This document shows positions 40,216 to 53,400 of a stretch of 64,000 bases of DNA, in pieces. A program made the position numbers and the translations under genes. Numbering within the stretch: the stretch's first letter is position 1; each line of letters begins with the position of its first letter. The notes below the pieces were generated by a model. It was not told where the DNA came from. It saw nothing but the letters and a program-made list of their open reading frames with translations, and did no database searches. This DNA is from Trypanosoma brucei gambiense DAL972. Lineage: Eukaryota > Euglenozoa > Kinetoplastea > Trypanosomatida > Trypanosomatidae. The stretch covers positions 2,046,001-2,110,000 of the forward strand of contig NC_026741.1 of NCBI RefSeq assembly GCF_000210295.1, given 5' to 3'.

Positions 40216-40248
40216 TTGATTTCACACTCAGTCTGGTCAGGCTTTCAG
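40216..40248 (+). promoter_or_regulatory. candidate spliced-leader acceptor(s) for VP1
   Basis: TTGATTTCACACTCAG, GTCTGGTCAG and GCTTTCAG give AGs at 40230-40231, 40239-40240 and 40247-40248, about 100-120 nt before the ATG. CTTTCAG has the best acceptor context. Confidence 0.5.
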
Positions 40249-40349
40249 ATTATCACGTGGGTGGGCGTAGCGGATCTTAAAGGAAAAGAGAAGGGATTAA
40301 GAGGTAATATCAAAGCGACAGAGAAAAGTGAGAAAAGGACGCGTGTGCG

Positions 40350-42830
40350 ATGATTAAAATGTCACCACTGCTTCTAAAAGCAGCCGTAGTGACGGCATGT
40401 TTATGCAGTCTTGCCGTCGCTTCAAGAGTTGAAAAACAGACAACACTCAAGCCAATTGAAAATGCCACAATTTACCATCGGGAGCTGGGGGGAAGAGGCA
40501 AGGTGGATTCACCGATTGCACCCGGTGACGCGGTATCCATCACAAGCGGTATTAAAGTGATGAGTGTCACGACAGCTACTGCTATCATTTTCTTAGCTAG
40601 TGCGTTTGGTTTCAGTTTTGCCATGTACTGGTGGTATGTTGCATCTGACATTAAAATTACCCCTGGCAAGGGTAATATCATGCGTAACGCTCATCTCACT
40701 GACGAGGTGATGCGGAACGTCTACGTGATTAGTAAGCGAGTATCTGACGGTGCCAACGCATTTCTTTTTGCAGAGTATCGGTACATGGGCATATTTATGC
40801 TTGGGTTCGGTGCTTTGCTCTATTTCCTACTTGGCGTGGCCATGTCCTCACCACAGGGCGAAGGCAAAGACGGCCGGCCTCCGGTGGCCGTGGAGGCCCC
40901 GTGGGTGAATGCTGCATTTTCGCTTTACGCATTTGTTATTGGAGCCTTCACGTCTGTGCTCGCCGGTTGGATTGGAATGCGCATTGCGGTGTATACCAAC
41001 TCCCGCACCGCCGTCATGGCGACTGTAGGAAGCGGTGGGAGCGACGATGACGTGTTGGCAAATGGCAGTCAATCTCGGGGTTACGCTTTGGCGTTCCAAA
41101 CAGCGTTCCGAGGTGGCATCACAATGGGTTTCGCACTCACATCCATTGGTCTGTTTGCTCTCTTCTGCACGGTGAAACTGATGCAGACGTACTTTGGTGA
41201 CTCGGCCGAAAGGTTGCCGGAATTGTTCGAGTGTGTCGCTGCTTTTGGATTGGGCGGGTCATCCGTGGCGTGCTTCGGCCGTGTCGGAGGTGGTATTTAC
41301 ACCAAAGCCGCTGATGTTGGTGCCGACCTTGTAGGGAAAGTGGAAAAGAATATTCCCGAGGATGACGCACGTAACCCCGGTGTGATCGCCGACTGCATCG
41401 GTGACAACGTTGGTGATATTGCCGGCATGGGTTCTGATCTCTTTGGAAGCTTTGGTGAGGCGACATGCGCGGCGCTGGTTATTGCTGCAAGCTCCGCTGA
41501 GCTTAGCGCAGACTTCACCTGCATGATGTACCCGCTTTTGATCACTGCCGGTGGTATCTTCGTTTGTATTGGTACCGCACTTCTTGCGGCAACTAACAGT
41601 GGTGTGAAATGGGCTGAGGACATCGAGCCCACACTCAAGCATCAGCTGCTGGTGTCAACCATTGGCGCAACGGTTGTGCTTGTGTTCATAACGGCTTACT
41701 CACTTCCAGATGCCTTTACCGTTGGAGCAGTAGAAACTACCAAGTGGAGGGCAATGGTGTGCGTTCTATGCGGTTTGTGGTCTGGTCTTCTTATTGGTTA
41801 CTCCACTGAGTACTTCACTTCCAACAGCTATCGTCCTGTGCAGGAGATCGCAGAGTCGTGTGAAACGGGTGCCGCTACGAACATCATCTACGGCCTTTCA
41901 CTCGGTTACATTTCGGTGCTCCCTCCTATTCTGGCTATGGCTTTCACGATTTACCTTTCGCACCACTGTGCGGGTTTGTACGGATATGCGCTTGCTGCGC
42001 TGGGCATTTTGTCCACCATGTCTATTGCGCTGACAATTGATGCCTACGGCCCCATTTCTGACAATGCCGGTGGCATTGCTGAAATGGCTCACATGGGACA
42101 TGAAATCCGTGAGATCACTGACGCGCTTGACGCTGCAGGTAATACCACCGCCGCAATAGGAAAGGGTTTTGCCATTGGTTCCGCTGCTTTTGTGGCGTTG
42201 GCTCTGTATGGAGCGTACGTGTCACGTGTTGGCATCTCCACTGTTAATTTGTTGGATGCTCGAGTGATGGCTGGCCTGCTCCTTGGTGCCATGCTTCCTT
42301 ACTGGTTTTCCGCCCTTACGATGAAGTCAGTGGGTGTAGCAGCGATGGATATGGTGAATGAGATCCGCCGCCAGTTCCAGGATCCAGCCGTGGCTGCTGG
42401 AACGAAGGAGCCCGATTATGAGAGTTGCGTGAACATTGCAACGGGTGCGGCACTGCAGCAGATGGTGGCCCCCGCTTGCCTGGTGATGCTCGCTCCAATT
42501 GTGACTGGCATTTTGTTTGGCCGTTACACACTTGCAGGGCTGCTTCCTGGTGCACTTGTCTCTGGTGTGCAAGTGGCCATCAGCGCCTCCAACACTGGTG
42601 GGGCGTGGGATAACGCAAAGAAATATATTGAGAAGGGTGGCCTACGTGACAAGAGTAAAGGAAAAGGTTCGCCTCAGCACGCGGCTGCGGTGATTGGCGA
42701 TACGGTTGGAGACCCACTGAAGGACACGTCGGGTCCAGCGCTGAATATTCTTGTGAAGTTAATGGCCATCATTTCAGTAGTGTTCGCCCCGGTTGTGCAG
42801 TCCAAGTTGGGAGGGCTTCTGGTGAAGTAA
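40350..42830 (+). CDS. VP1: V-type H+-translocating inorganic pyrophosphatase (826 aa)
   Basis: Membrane proton pump that couples hydrolysis of pyrophosphate to H+ transport; in trypanosomes it acidifies acidocalcisomes. I recognise it as the trypanosomal vacuolar pyrophosphatase. The N-terminus has a signal-like hydrophobic stretch (MSPLLLKAAVVTACLCSLAVAS), which plant enzymes lack, followed by ~15-16 membrane segments. The PPi-binding signature DVGADLVGKVE lies at 322-332, with further acidic motifs (DNVGDIAGMGSDLFGS). GNTTAAIGKG (597-606) has Ala and Gly at the positions that distinguish K+-dependent (type I) from K+-independent enzymes. The C-terminus has DTVGDPLKDTSGP. Length is close to the usual ~770 plus the N-terminal extension. 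The start is the first ATG; a second ATG lies three codons on. Confidence 0.97.
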   Translation: MIKMSPLLLKAAVVTACLCSLAVASRVEKQTTLKPIENATIYHRELGGRGKVDSPIAPGDAVSITSGIKVMSVTTATAIIFLASAFGFSFAMYWWYVASDIKITPGKGNIMRNAHLTDEVMRNVYVISKRVSDGANAFLFAEYRYMGIFMLGFGALLYFLLGVAMSSPQGEGKDGRPPVAVEAPWVNAAFSLYAFVIGAFTSVLAGWIGMRIAVYTNSRTAVMATVGSGGSDDDVLANGSQSRGYALAFQTAFRGGITMGFALTSIGLFALFCTVKLMQTYFGDSAERLPELFECVAAFGLGGSSVACFGRVGGGIYTKAADVGADLVGKVEKNIPEDDARNPGVIADCIGDNVGDIAGMGSDLFGSFGEATCAALVIAASSAELSADFTCMMYPLLITAGGIFVCIGTALLAATNSGVKWAEDIEPTLKHQLLVSTIGATVVLVFITAYSLPDAFTVGAVETTKWRAMVCVLCGLWSGLLIGYSTEYFTSNSYRPVQEIAESCETGAATNIIYGLSLGYISVLPPILAMAFTIYLSHHCAGLYGYALAALGILSTMSIALTIDAYGPISDNAGGIAEMAHMGHEIREITDALDAAGNTTAAIGKGFAIGSAAFVALALYGAYVSRVGISTVNLLDARVMAGLLLGAMLPYWFSALTMKSVGVAAMDMVNEIRRQFQDPAVAAGTKEPDYESCVNIATGAALQQMVAPACLVMLAPIVTGILFGRYTLAGLLPGALVSGVQVAISASNTGGAWDNAKKYIEKGGLRDKSKGKGSPQHAAAVIGDTVGDPLKDTSGPALNILVKLMAIISVVFAPVVQSKLGGLLVK

Positions 42831-44492
42831 AGCTACTGCTAAGTTTGATGCGACCTTCGCTTCGACGGTTGACGGAGCGATGTGAATAGAGGGGATAAAA
42901 CAGTTATGTATCGTCGAATAGGAGGGTGTAAAAAAATGAAACAAAGGTTCAGAGAGAAGGTTATCATAACTAGAGCGGCAGAGGAGTGTCCGTGTTGAAG
43001 CGAGGCAAGTTTGTTTTTCTTTTTTTTTCTTTTTGACTTCCTGAGTGAAGAACAGTTTTGACCGTTTCGCACTTGTTAGACGGCCACGCCCGTGACAAAA
43101 CGCTTATCGTAGGGGAAGAAAATAAAATGACAAGACGAAAACGCAGGTAGCAACAAGAGATAGCAAGATGAGATCTGGCAGGAGGGACTTAAAGTTGGAG
43201 AGGTGAAAGGGAATAGAAATGAAGGACATATGCAGAGGCAGAGGTGTTTACGGTCACGTGCCGTTAGAGGAATGGGCTGTGTCGACACATATTTTGCTGT
43301 GAAATTGCTTTTTGCCATCTTGAATGTTTCTTTTTTTTTTCAATTTCGCACGTTTGAGGAAGATGAGATTTGACATACAGACAGGGATGAGTGAGGTGAA
43401 GGGGTTGTGGAAAGGGTCAAGAGGAACCGGTGGTACTGTGTGTTGACCATACTGTTTTTCGTTGAAACGCTTTCATTTCCATTTCCCTCATTTGTGATCG
43501 GCTTCCTCTATCTTGGGAGGATATCATGTCTCTCCATCTTTTTTTTTCTATCTTTTCCTTTCCCTCTTCGACTTTTCATTGTTGACATTTCGTGTGTTTC
43601 TACCCTCTCGCCACAGAACTGAAAATGAGAGGGGTGTATAAATAATAATGGCCTCATATTAAGAGTTTCGCTGAGTGTGTCTGGTGACTGTAGCATATGT
43701 TTGAGTGACATTTGGATATACGTCCTCTGCATACATGATGATTTGACGTGAGAAACTCATCCAGGTGTCTCCAGCGTCATTGTAACTTAACTTTCCATCT
43801 GTTGAGTGTTGATGTTGTTGTCATCTTGGTATGTACTTTGTTTATGCGCTTCTTTTTTCCTCTTTCCTCTTTCCCTTTCTCCAATTTTTGTTTTGTATCT
43901 GTGACAGTAGTTTTGCACGTATTTTAGTCACTCAACCAGGTGGTTGTATTTCATATTTCTTCGTTGCGCTTTACTTTGTTGCTTCTTTACGCAAGATCAC
44001 ACGGTTGCACATAACACTTTATTTTTTGTTGTTATTTTGCTTTCCCCCTAACAGAATAAACATACGGGAGAATTAGCGTACGGCAGTTTGTGTGTTTTGG
44101 AGTACGGAGAGGCAAACAAAGGTTGTCCCTCAATTATTTATTGTCATTATTTTTTTATTCTCCTTTTTGCGGGTGGCATCCACCGATTGCGGCTTCGGAA
44201 AAGAGAGGAGGCAGGAGGAGAAAGAAAGTGAGTGTGAGGAGAGGAACAAAGCAAATAACCGACAGATAGGGGTTGAGGTCGAGCTCTAGGTGTGTTTCGT
44301 AACGAAATCGCCGCGGCCGCTTTCAAGCCGTTGCTGGAAACAAGTTGTCGAAAGGAACGGGGAAGAAAATAGTGTGTACTTGTTTCTGTACGCAGTAGAG
44401 TATAGGCATTTATTTATTAATTTGTGGCTGTGAACACTGAAGGGCGACAAAAGAGCCAAAAAGGGATATTTCGCACTCGCGATTTTGCCAAG
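42831..44492 (+). other. spacer between VP1 and the giant gene
   Basis: No credible gene is seen; frames such as 43407-43622 and 44092-44289 are short and without recognisable features. A T-rich tract at about 44128-44168 is a possible splice tract for the giant gene, and the AG choice is unclear. Confidence 0.65.
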
Positions 44493-47400
44493 ATGCGTAT
44501 CGAGGTGAAGTTCGCCAGACGGACGATAGTTATATGTCTTGATGACGGTCCTCCGCCACCGCTGCTGCGGGATCTCAAACAGGAACTTTACACCCAAACA
44601 GGTGTACAACCAGCAATGCAGAAACTCTTAGGGAAACCCAAGCTGAATAACCCAGCCAACGACAGCGCATCGCTTGATAGCCTTGGTGTGGGAGACATAA
44701 CAAAACTCATGCTTGTTGGTTCTACAGCTAAAGACATTGTCGCTGCTAACTCTGCTTCAACCGCCGAGGATAGGCGTCAAGAGGAGGTGCATGGGCAAAT
44801 GCTGCACAATGTTGTCCGTAACACATGGTTGACTTGCTCCTTTTCGGGTTTCATGGCGGATCCGTATGTGGGTGGTAAGGGACCGGACTTTGAACACGGC
44901 ACTGTAGAGGTCGCGCTGTTACTGCTTGATGTGGCGGTAACTCGCATTAATACACTTGGTGTTAACAGCACGGCGAGTAATGGGGCTGGTGACGGTAGCG
45001 CTGGAGGTCCTGTGGGTCTTCAGCTGCTGCAGACGATAGGCACTGAGGGACAATCTGCGATATCACATCCACTCCTGCGTCACCTAAACGCTCTGGAACG
45101 ACAAGCCATACAGAGAGCTCATGGTGTGTTGCGCCGCTGCTTTCATTTGACTGTGATGGCGAAAAGCGCGGTGAACCCACCAGAGGTGGTTAAGGTAGTG
45201 GCAAAGGTAGTGTCTATAGTTAACGGCCTAAGTGTCGGGGAATGGGTGATGTTGCCAGGTGGGTGGACGGGGATGAAATCCCACACTGTCATTTACCTCT
45301 TAATCCAGCGTGAGTCAGCGGAGGAATTTAATGTCGTTGTAGTGAACCGCGCTGCGGATGGAAGCGAATATCATCCATCGTGGCAGACACGGGAAAAAAT
45401 TGTGGCTTGTCCTTTCTTGCGTTTTGATCATGTGGCGGGGGCACGGCTGCTTGACCGTGCCTTCTGGTTGTTGTTACTTTCTCTTTGGATGAGAAGCAAT
45501 GTACCCGGTCCACGTTCGGAGTTTGTGCGGGCGGAGGTGTTTTATGATGTTCTAATTCCGTGGCTGGTGGAGCGCCCACCGACTAGAAGCAACCGCCAGA
45601 GCAGTACGGTCAGTAGTGGTTCACTGCGTTCCGCTACAGAGATGATTTTAAGATCCCCTTCAAATGAGGGCGTAGACGCAGCAGAGGCTGAGGGAAGCGG
45701 CAGCCAGACAACCCTTCCCAGCGCTGTTCAAAGCTACGGGGCCACTGTGGCACGCAATTGCTCTGGAAGTATTAAGGGAGCAGTCACGTCACTTTTATAT
45801 CTTCTCGAGCAGTATGGCATGAAGGAGAGGGCTGTGCAAAAATCTGTGAAGTATGCACTAAAGTATGAATTTATGATGAGGGCGGCAGAGGATTTGGCTG
45901 CCCTCGCCGACCGCTTTCTTAAGAGTGCTGGAAACTGGGAGGGTAGCGATACCGGCGAAAGGCAAGGTCTAACGACCGATAAGAATTTCGAATGTTCACG
46001 CGTTGAGCGGGCTTTGAATGAGTTGCGTTCGGCTGGCGTAGGTCATACGGTGTCACCTATCAGCACCAAGGAATTATTCCGCACTGCACACGAGAAAAAT
46101 ATAATATTTACGAACGACAAGAACATTATTCTGAGCCAGGAACATTTCTCAAACAAACCACTTCTTGTCTACTGCGGAGGGCTGCAGGACCCCGCCTCGG
46201 CCAGGTTTTCCACACTCCTCGCTGAAGCGGTCGATCAGTTCCGCCTCTCCTCACCTCAGGTCGAGCTGTTGTTTCTCAGCTGTGATGACACAAAAGAGAG
46301 GTACGAGCGGCACATCGCCATGTTTTCGTTCGCTCGTGCCGCTTACCCCTGCGATGTGCTCGTGAGGAAATTGTACGTAACAGAAGTTCCCAAATTGTTG
46401 CTTTTTGGGCCGGATGGTCGGCTGCTGCACCGGCGCGGTGTCGACGCACTCCGTGCCGATCCGTCAGCAACGTTGTTCCCGCATGGTGGCTTGTGGAACG
46501 GCGCGATGCCGTTGACTGCAACAGACGTCGCTATTCTGAAAAGTGGTGCTGCTGTGCTCGCTCACCACACACGGAAGCGGCTTGCCATAACCAACAGTGC
46601 GGTTTCTGAGAGGGATGGCTTCATTCCAGTCGGTGAAGCCAGACGCGTGTTACGGATTCTTTCTGCGGTGTGCACCATGGTGGAGCTGCTTCCGAAGGAA
46701 CCAAACACAGCGGAAGGCTTTTTAATACAGAACACGACAAAAAATGATGTACATAATAACATGATTGAGGGTGTTGCTACCCCCCAGACTCAGAAGGACG
46801 CTGCTCTGGTTGGCCAACTGTTCACTCTGTCAGATATTGTTGAAGGGAATAATAGTGGCGGTGGAGACAGCAGCGACTGTGGTGGAAGTTGCGGTCGCCA
46901 TGAGTGCGGGGTGCCGATGGAGGCGGTTGCATTTCTTAACGGGAGCCTCTTGCCTGCAACATCAACAGAGGCGTACAAAGGTCAGCCGCTCCGAACAGCC
47001 GTTCCCGAGGTGCAAAGTCTTACCGACCTGAGGCCCGTTACAAGTTGGGCGCAGCTCCATTTCACGTTGAAGCGTGCGGAGGCCATCATTGACGCTTTAT
47101 GGTTGCGGGCACGCCACAGCGGTACCACCTCGCGCGTAGCGATTCAAATGCACATTATTGAGGTTATTTCTTGGCTCTTTTTGTTTATTATACCACTTCC
47201 GCTACCTCGCGGTATGGACGTGCGCAGCGTGCCCGAAGAAGAGAGGAGTACAGTTGCTGAGTTTTATACAGTGGACGCCTTCCCATCGGCACCAACAGGG
47301 GATGGCTCCGGCGCGAACGGTGGTCGTGCAACAGATGTGCAGGGTGGATTGCAGGAGTCCATCTATTCGCTCATGCTTTCGTTCACTAACGCCTGGCAGG

Positions 47401-50400
47401 CGGTTGAGGTGCCGACACGTGCTTTTGATGCTGAGCGAGGCATAACGGCAATGGAAATGCTTGTCGTATATGATGCGGTTGCTCGGCACACCGCAAATAG
47501 TGCCAGTAGTGTTAATAGTAGATTACTTGCTTCAATGTTAAACTGCGACGGCGGTTACTATCTTTCGACTTCCATGGGGGGGCAGAGTCTTAGTTTTGCT
47601 CAGGTAAGCGCTTCCATGGAGCTGGTTCGGCCGCAGATGTTGATTCGGCGGTCTGCCCTCCTGCGGTACATAACGGAACAACAGCGAAGGTGCGCACATG
47701 AATTGTTTGACCTCCCTATGACAGATAAGTTAGAGGTGCGGAAAAACAGCGTCACAGTGGGGTTCCTTCGTAAGTTGCTTGACAACTGCGGATATCGTCT
47801 GGCGGAAACGAGTGGTCCGTCGATGTTCACAGCTGCTGGTGGTAGCGGGGGAAGTGAGATGGAACAGTTAATGCAGTGGTTTTGTAGTGCACGGAGTCCG
47901 CTCGCGAGAGATCATCCAGAGTTTGGTCAGCTTCGGGACATGGTGCTGCTTACCAAGTTCCTTGTCACTATGGAGATGCGCGACGCACAGTTGCTTAGAC
48001 GCCGCCGTCAGCCCGACGGGGATGGTGGTGGAAGGGGCGCGACGACGTGGCGGCTTACATTTGATGCGGACACGCCAGGATTGCAAATGAGTGCTGGTTG
48101 GCGTACGAAGCCAATGCCACCGCACTGGGAGTGTATGCTCGTGCGTGGTCGTGACAGTGACATAGCAGATATTGTTGTGACTGGGTTCGGAGGTCGTGAA
48201 CTTTTATATGGTGAGGGTTTGGTGCTCCATTCCCCGATTGACGTTGGCGTCATGCTGGGGATTGAAAGCGCAACGGAGGACGATGTGTTACACGCGGTTG
48301 CTTCAAAGTTGCCCACATTTGGAGGTGCGATGAGCGCTGAAGAGTCCGAGGTTCTACTTTCATGCCTCACCGCACCGTATCTCAGACTACCACTCGTACT
48401 GAATTTCTTTGCTTCACAAAGCCACCACACATATCTCTTTAATGCGGCGGTGCAGAGCCTCTTTCGAGCGGCTCTTTTTGAACCTGGGGCATTTACCACT
48501 CAGCAGCAGCAGAGCCAGTTAGAGCCAGAGCTTGTGCCGATGCGACTGAACAGGAGGCAACGTGAGGAAATTGAGCAAAGGCGACTCATCGGAGACCTGT
48601 CGGCTGTGAACTATGAAGCGTGCCTCGGCACGCCATATGGACTTCTATTGAATGAGTTGCAGCACAGCCCAGATGCCGTGTTGGTTCCTTTGCACCGTAT
48701 TCTTGTGGGTATAGAAGATATTGGACCATCCTCTGTTTACAGCGCCAACGCTTCCTACGTGCTCTTCATTGTTGGTGTTGTGTGCGATGTGCTCGCGTTT
48801 TGCAACCTTGCGCGGGAATTGCGGGATCGAGAGCTTTCCGGCGACGGAGCGGCACCAGGGGCGGTGAGAGATGTGCTCACATCCTTCGTTACAACTGTGC
48901 TTCAGTTTCTTGTCGAAATTGTTAGACCTATGTTGTTACTGTGGTGCACGGAGGGTGAAGAGAATGACGACACACCAACACAATGCGTTGTTCACAGCTA
49001 TATGGCCTCCATACATCGTGCTGCATGGAAATATATGGTGCCAACGACCTCATCAAACTCACCGTTATCACCGACGGCCCTTTCGTCATCGAATCACTTA
49101 ACTTCCCTGCTACAGTCGTGTTGTTTCGTTCGAGCGCGGCACAGCTTTGGCCTGGGGATGCAACGCACGCAGGTTGCGATGCAGGAGGGTGACAAGCTGC
49201 TGACACCAAGGGAACAGTTGTTGCGTTTCCTGCAGGCACAGGGACTTGATACGGCGGATATTTCACATGATGCACTTGAAGAGAGCCAGCGGCTTATGTT
49301 GAGTGGGGGGCGTAGGCGAGCTGTTTTTGTGCAAATCCGTAGCGCATACCACAGGGACACCGTTCGAGTACCGAATTTATACCGCAGTGACGCACGCAAT
49401 ACGACCGAGTGCAAGCAGCTAAAACTACCACCAGCAGATGTGCCCGAGAATGTTATATTCGGCTACTTGTTGGAGGACCACAAGGACGTGTTGCATTTCT
49501 TTTCTTCTATTGGTGCCGAACAGATGTCAGTTGTGTTTAAACTCATTGTTCACACTGTCCTTCGTGATCATACCCAGGGACGTGGTAGCCGGCGCATGGA
49601 AGAGAAGAAAGTACGCAGTAACAATTGCGAAAATGCGGTTGGCACTGAAGGCAACGCGGAAGTAAGTGGGGGCATTGCGCCAACACCAACGTTCCCTCGC
49701 CATGGTACCAAAAATGAAGTTGTGCCACAGCCGGTAAATGAGGATCATGCGGAACTTTCCGCGGTTTCTGTGGTCCGTGGAGGCGATGGCCACTTGGGTG
49801 AACCATGGAAACAGACTTCACCGGGTGTGTACCGCGGGCCAGTGTCAACAGGTCTTGTTTTTCATGCCCATACGTGCGAACTCTTTTGGCGGAATGACGA
49901 GCTGAAGCCCGTGCCCGACAGTATGTCACATTTCAGTGACTTCAAGACCATAATTGGTAACGATGTGCTGCAGTGCGGTCTCGTGAGCCGTAGTCGTAAC
50001 TACCATTGGGTGCACATCGTAGGCACTCCTTTTGACGTGGTGGAATGGACCCCACACGACCCACTCGATCAGGGTGTAGGCGCGCCTCTGGTGCTTTCAG
50101 GCGAACTGCCTAAAGAACCCGTCACTTCTGCCAGTTTTGACGGTCTGATGTTCAACCGCCCTGTTGATGTTTATGATGAGGTGCCATGGCTGAACCGGTC
50201 TGAGCGCTGGGCGGTGGATCTTCTGCGTGCGGTCCTTCGGTATAAGTATTCTGCGAACGACATGAAATACTTTCCCGTTGCTCAAGCTGAGAGCCCATCC
50301 GCGCCGCTCCATCAAAATAATGACGGAAAGGAGGTCCGTAAGGGCAAGGGTGATGGGGTCAGGGTCATGCGCTTTATTATGAACGATGGTCCCCAGTATA

Positions 50401-53400
50401 CAGATGAAGATAACCGCGCAACATGGAAGGAAATAGTCGCTTACCGCCTGCCGAGCCCACACCTGCATGTATTCAACCTTGTGCCCCATGCGCGACGTGT
50501 ATACCGCTCACTGGTGTTTACATCAAACCAGCGTTGGTGCCTTCACAGTTTGCCCCCAATCACTGGGCCACGGCCACACGATCAATTACATTTGCTAGCG
50601 TTTCAAGCGGGCGAGTTGGACCGACGTGTGCAATGCGAAGGTTCCATTGAAATTCATCGCTATAACAGCGAACTTGGCATGCGCGAAATGTACGTTCCGG
50701 CCCAGTTGCTACAAGGCGTCTTGCCCAGTGTTTTGCTCGAGGTGTTTCTTTTCTGGCAGGATGAGGAGGATAATATTCGCGGTTACTCCACAGCTGACGC
50801 CCAAGACTACTGGTTCAACTACACGTTGTTTGTACGGCTACGCAGCGGCAAGGGTGTGGGCGCAAAGGGTGGTATCCTGCATAACTTCCGCGGGGGTGAA
50901 TGGGAGTGCGTCGTTACCCGACGCAATAACACCCAGAAGTACTGTGCGAATGCCAGAAAGCGGCCGCGGAGCCGAAGCACAGCCGCAAGTGAAGTCGACG
51001 GAAAGCACCAGAAACAACTGTCGCCACAATGGGAAAATGAGGAAGAGGCAGGGACGGCTGCCGTGGAACAGCATATTACGGACGCACAGGTGTCACTAAT
51101 GCACAGCAGCCTGACGTTTCTCACAGCCACCGCCTGTCGAACTCTCCTCCAGCGGACAAAGGGCGACATCCATAGTGCTATTTCATATGCTCTTGACCCT
51201 GCCAATCAGGATGACGTTATGCTGCTTGTGAGCACGGAGCAACGTAAAGAAAGTGAAAGTGAGGGCGATGAGGAAGAGACGGAACAGCCGTGTATATCAA
51301 AAGAACGCCGACATCGGGGACATAGCGGGAACAATGCGGGGGAAGAGCTTACGCTTCTCAACCTCACGCAGAGTGCGAAGCTCTTCCCTCTTCTGCACCT
51401 GCTTACAAGACTAGAAGATTGCTCCCACATTTTGTTATGGGGCCGCGTTAACTCGAAGGACGGCTCCTCTCGGCGTTGCCAACGGGGACGAGAGGACCGG
51501 CGGAGATGCGAGGAGAATGAGGAGGAGGGCATTGACAAGTGTTCTGTGGCTGATGTCGTGTTGATTGAGCTCCCACGGCTGTGTATAACATTCTACCCTC
51601 ACGTTGACACCGCCACTGGGAGCCTCCGTTTGCACCTTGCCGACCACCCTGGCTGGTACATTGCAGAGGCGACAGATTATATTAGTGGCGTGCAAAACTT
51701 CCTTCCACAGCTTCAGGAGCCATTTCAGCAATACGTGACTCTTTGTAACAGCACAGCTGGCTTTGCTCTAATGGTACCAAACCACGACTTCACTCCAATG
51801 GTAGTGAGTGGCGACCCTTTCAACAAGCTACTTCTATTCGATCGCTCATCGTTGCGGTGGAAGGAGCGTGTTGCGTCAACTTTCTACCTTTACACGGTTC
51901 ACCCCTGCAGGAGTTTCCTTGTACCACCCAGTCTCGCCGCGTCGCTTTATTATGCCGTACTGCAGTGCGCTACAGGCCATTACGCGGCTGCCATGCGCAC
52001 TTTGGAGTCGTGCTATACTGACAGTACATTCACAACTGAAGAGTGTTTTATGTTTACACTTATGGGCAGAACGCTGGACGATCAGCATCCCGATGCCCAT
52101 GCGGTACGACTCAAGCTGGCTCATGCTGTATTGTACGGTCCACAGAAACCCCAATGGCCGTTACACACCGAAGTTGCTGCATATCTTCAGAAGAAGCGGC
52201 ATGTCTCTCGTGCGTGTCAGCTCACACGGGAAGAGTTAATCGATTTGATGCGCCGCTGCAACAGATCCTTGCCAATTGTGCACGCGCAGTTGCAGCTGTG
52301 GGCAGCCCTAGAGAAAGAGGAAGAGAAACTGCGGTTATCGAATGACACCGACGCTGACACTAACGTTGTTCCCTCCCCAGAGACGGTTGTGCGCTTGGAC
52401 ACGCCTCTTATGCATCGCTGCGGGCAGCCATGGGAGCGTTTGTTATTATATCAGTGGACACACATTTCTTCTCAGAGGCCTCGGCGTATAACTTATAAGG
52501 TCCTGGACGAGAAGGCACTAGAAGATGAAGAGCTGGTAAAGTTCATATGGAAGGATACCCTTCTTTCAGACGAGGAGAGTGGGGGCAACAGCAGACTGGG
52601 GTTTTATTTCTTGTACTCCCTTAAACAAGGCGGAACCGCGCAGCCTAAACTTGCTGGTGAGGATGTGCGTGTAACTTTATGCCAACTACTGACTCGTTGG
52701 TTTCACCTACGGCACTCCCGTTGGGGACGGGAGGAGCAACAAGATGGCGAAGCAGAGTCGCGTCCGTCGTGGTGTGGGGCTGTGCTACAGTTGATGGACA
52801 TTCACCCTGAGGCGGGATGGCCGGCGCCACCAAACTCCAGGCATTTACTTCACCGCATGAATAATGGTGTGAGCGTGGTCGAAACCAGAGAAGTGGATGA
52901 AGCAGAGTCGGTTGTGGCGCTGATGGACAGACCGTCACCGGAGCTCGTGGAGTTTTACCGCAAGGTAGAACAGGTAGCGTGTAATTTGCATGGGAACAGC
53001 CAGGTCGTACAGCAGCGGCGTGGGGACCTACTACTTAGCATAGCAGTAACCTCGGCGAGAAGAGTTGCTCACGTTCACATGAGAGACCACCTGCAACCTC
53101 GTATCGTCCCCTCTAACACTGCTATGGAATGCCTTCAGGTTTCATTTGGCTCTTTACTATCAGCGGTGCCGAATGTATCACGTGACGATGGGGTGGGTAA
53201 GGATGCGGAGGAGGAGCATGATAAGTTGATGAGTGCCGGCAACCCGTGGTATCAACGGCTGACGGCTCTCTTTGGCGCCCCACTTAGTGATATGCCCTGC
53301 AGTGCCCATTTAATTTGTACCGAACAGCTGACGCACGAAGATGACCCCGGCGACGGACGTTGTGGCGATTGCTTACCCCAGCTTCCTTTCGATCTTCGTA

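Larger units (their letters stand above)
38079..40349 (+). other. 2.3-kb AT-rich spacer before VP1
   Basis: No credible gene is seen. It contains (CAA)n at 38214-38243, a homopurine run at 38963-39000, (AT)n at 39369-39389 and 40026-40050, and (ATT)n at 40195-40215, plus many T-rich tracts. The frame 38109-38600 is translated GT, CAA and T-rich sequence. Confidence 0.7.

Noticed and set aside
44424..44492. Upstream extension of the giant gene by 23 codons
   Set aside because: It begins with GTG; the ATG at 44493 starts the ubiquitin-like fold at its natural first residue. The same logic removes non-ATG extensions of the genes at 2486, 26757 and 33578, and the longer open frames before the cyclase ATGs.
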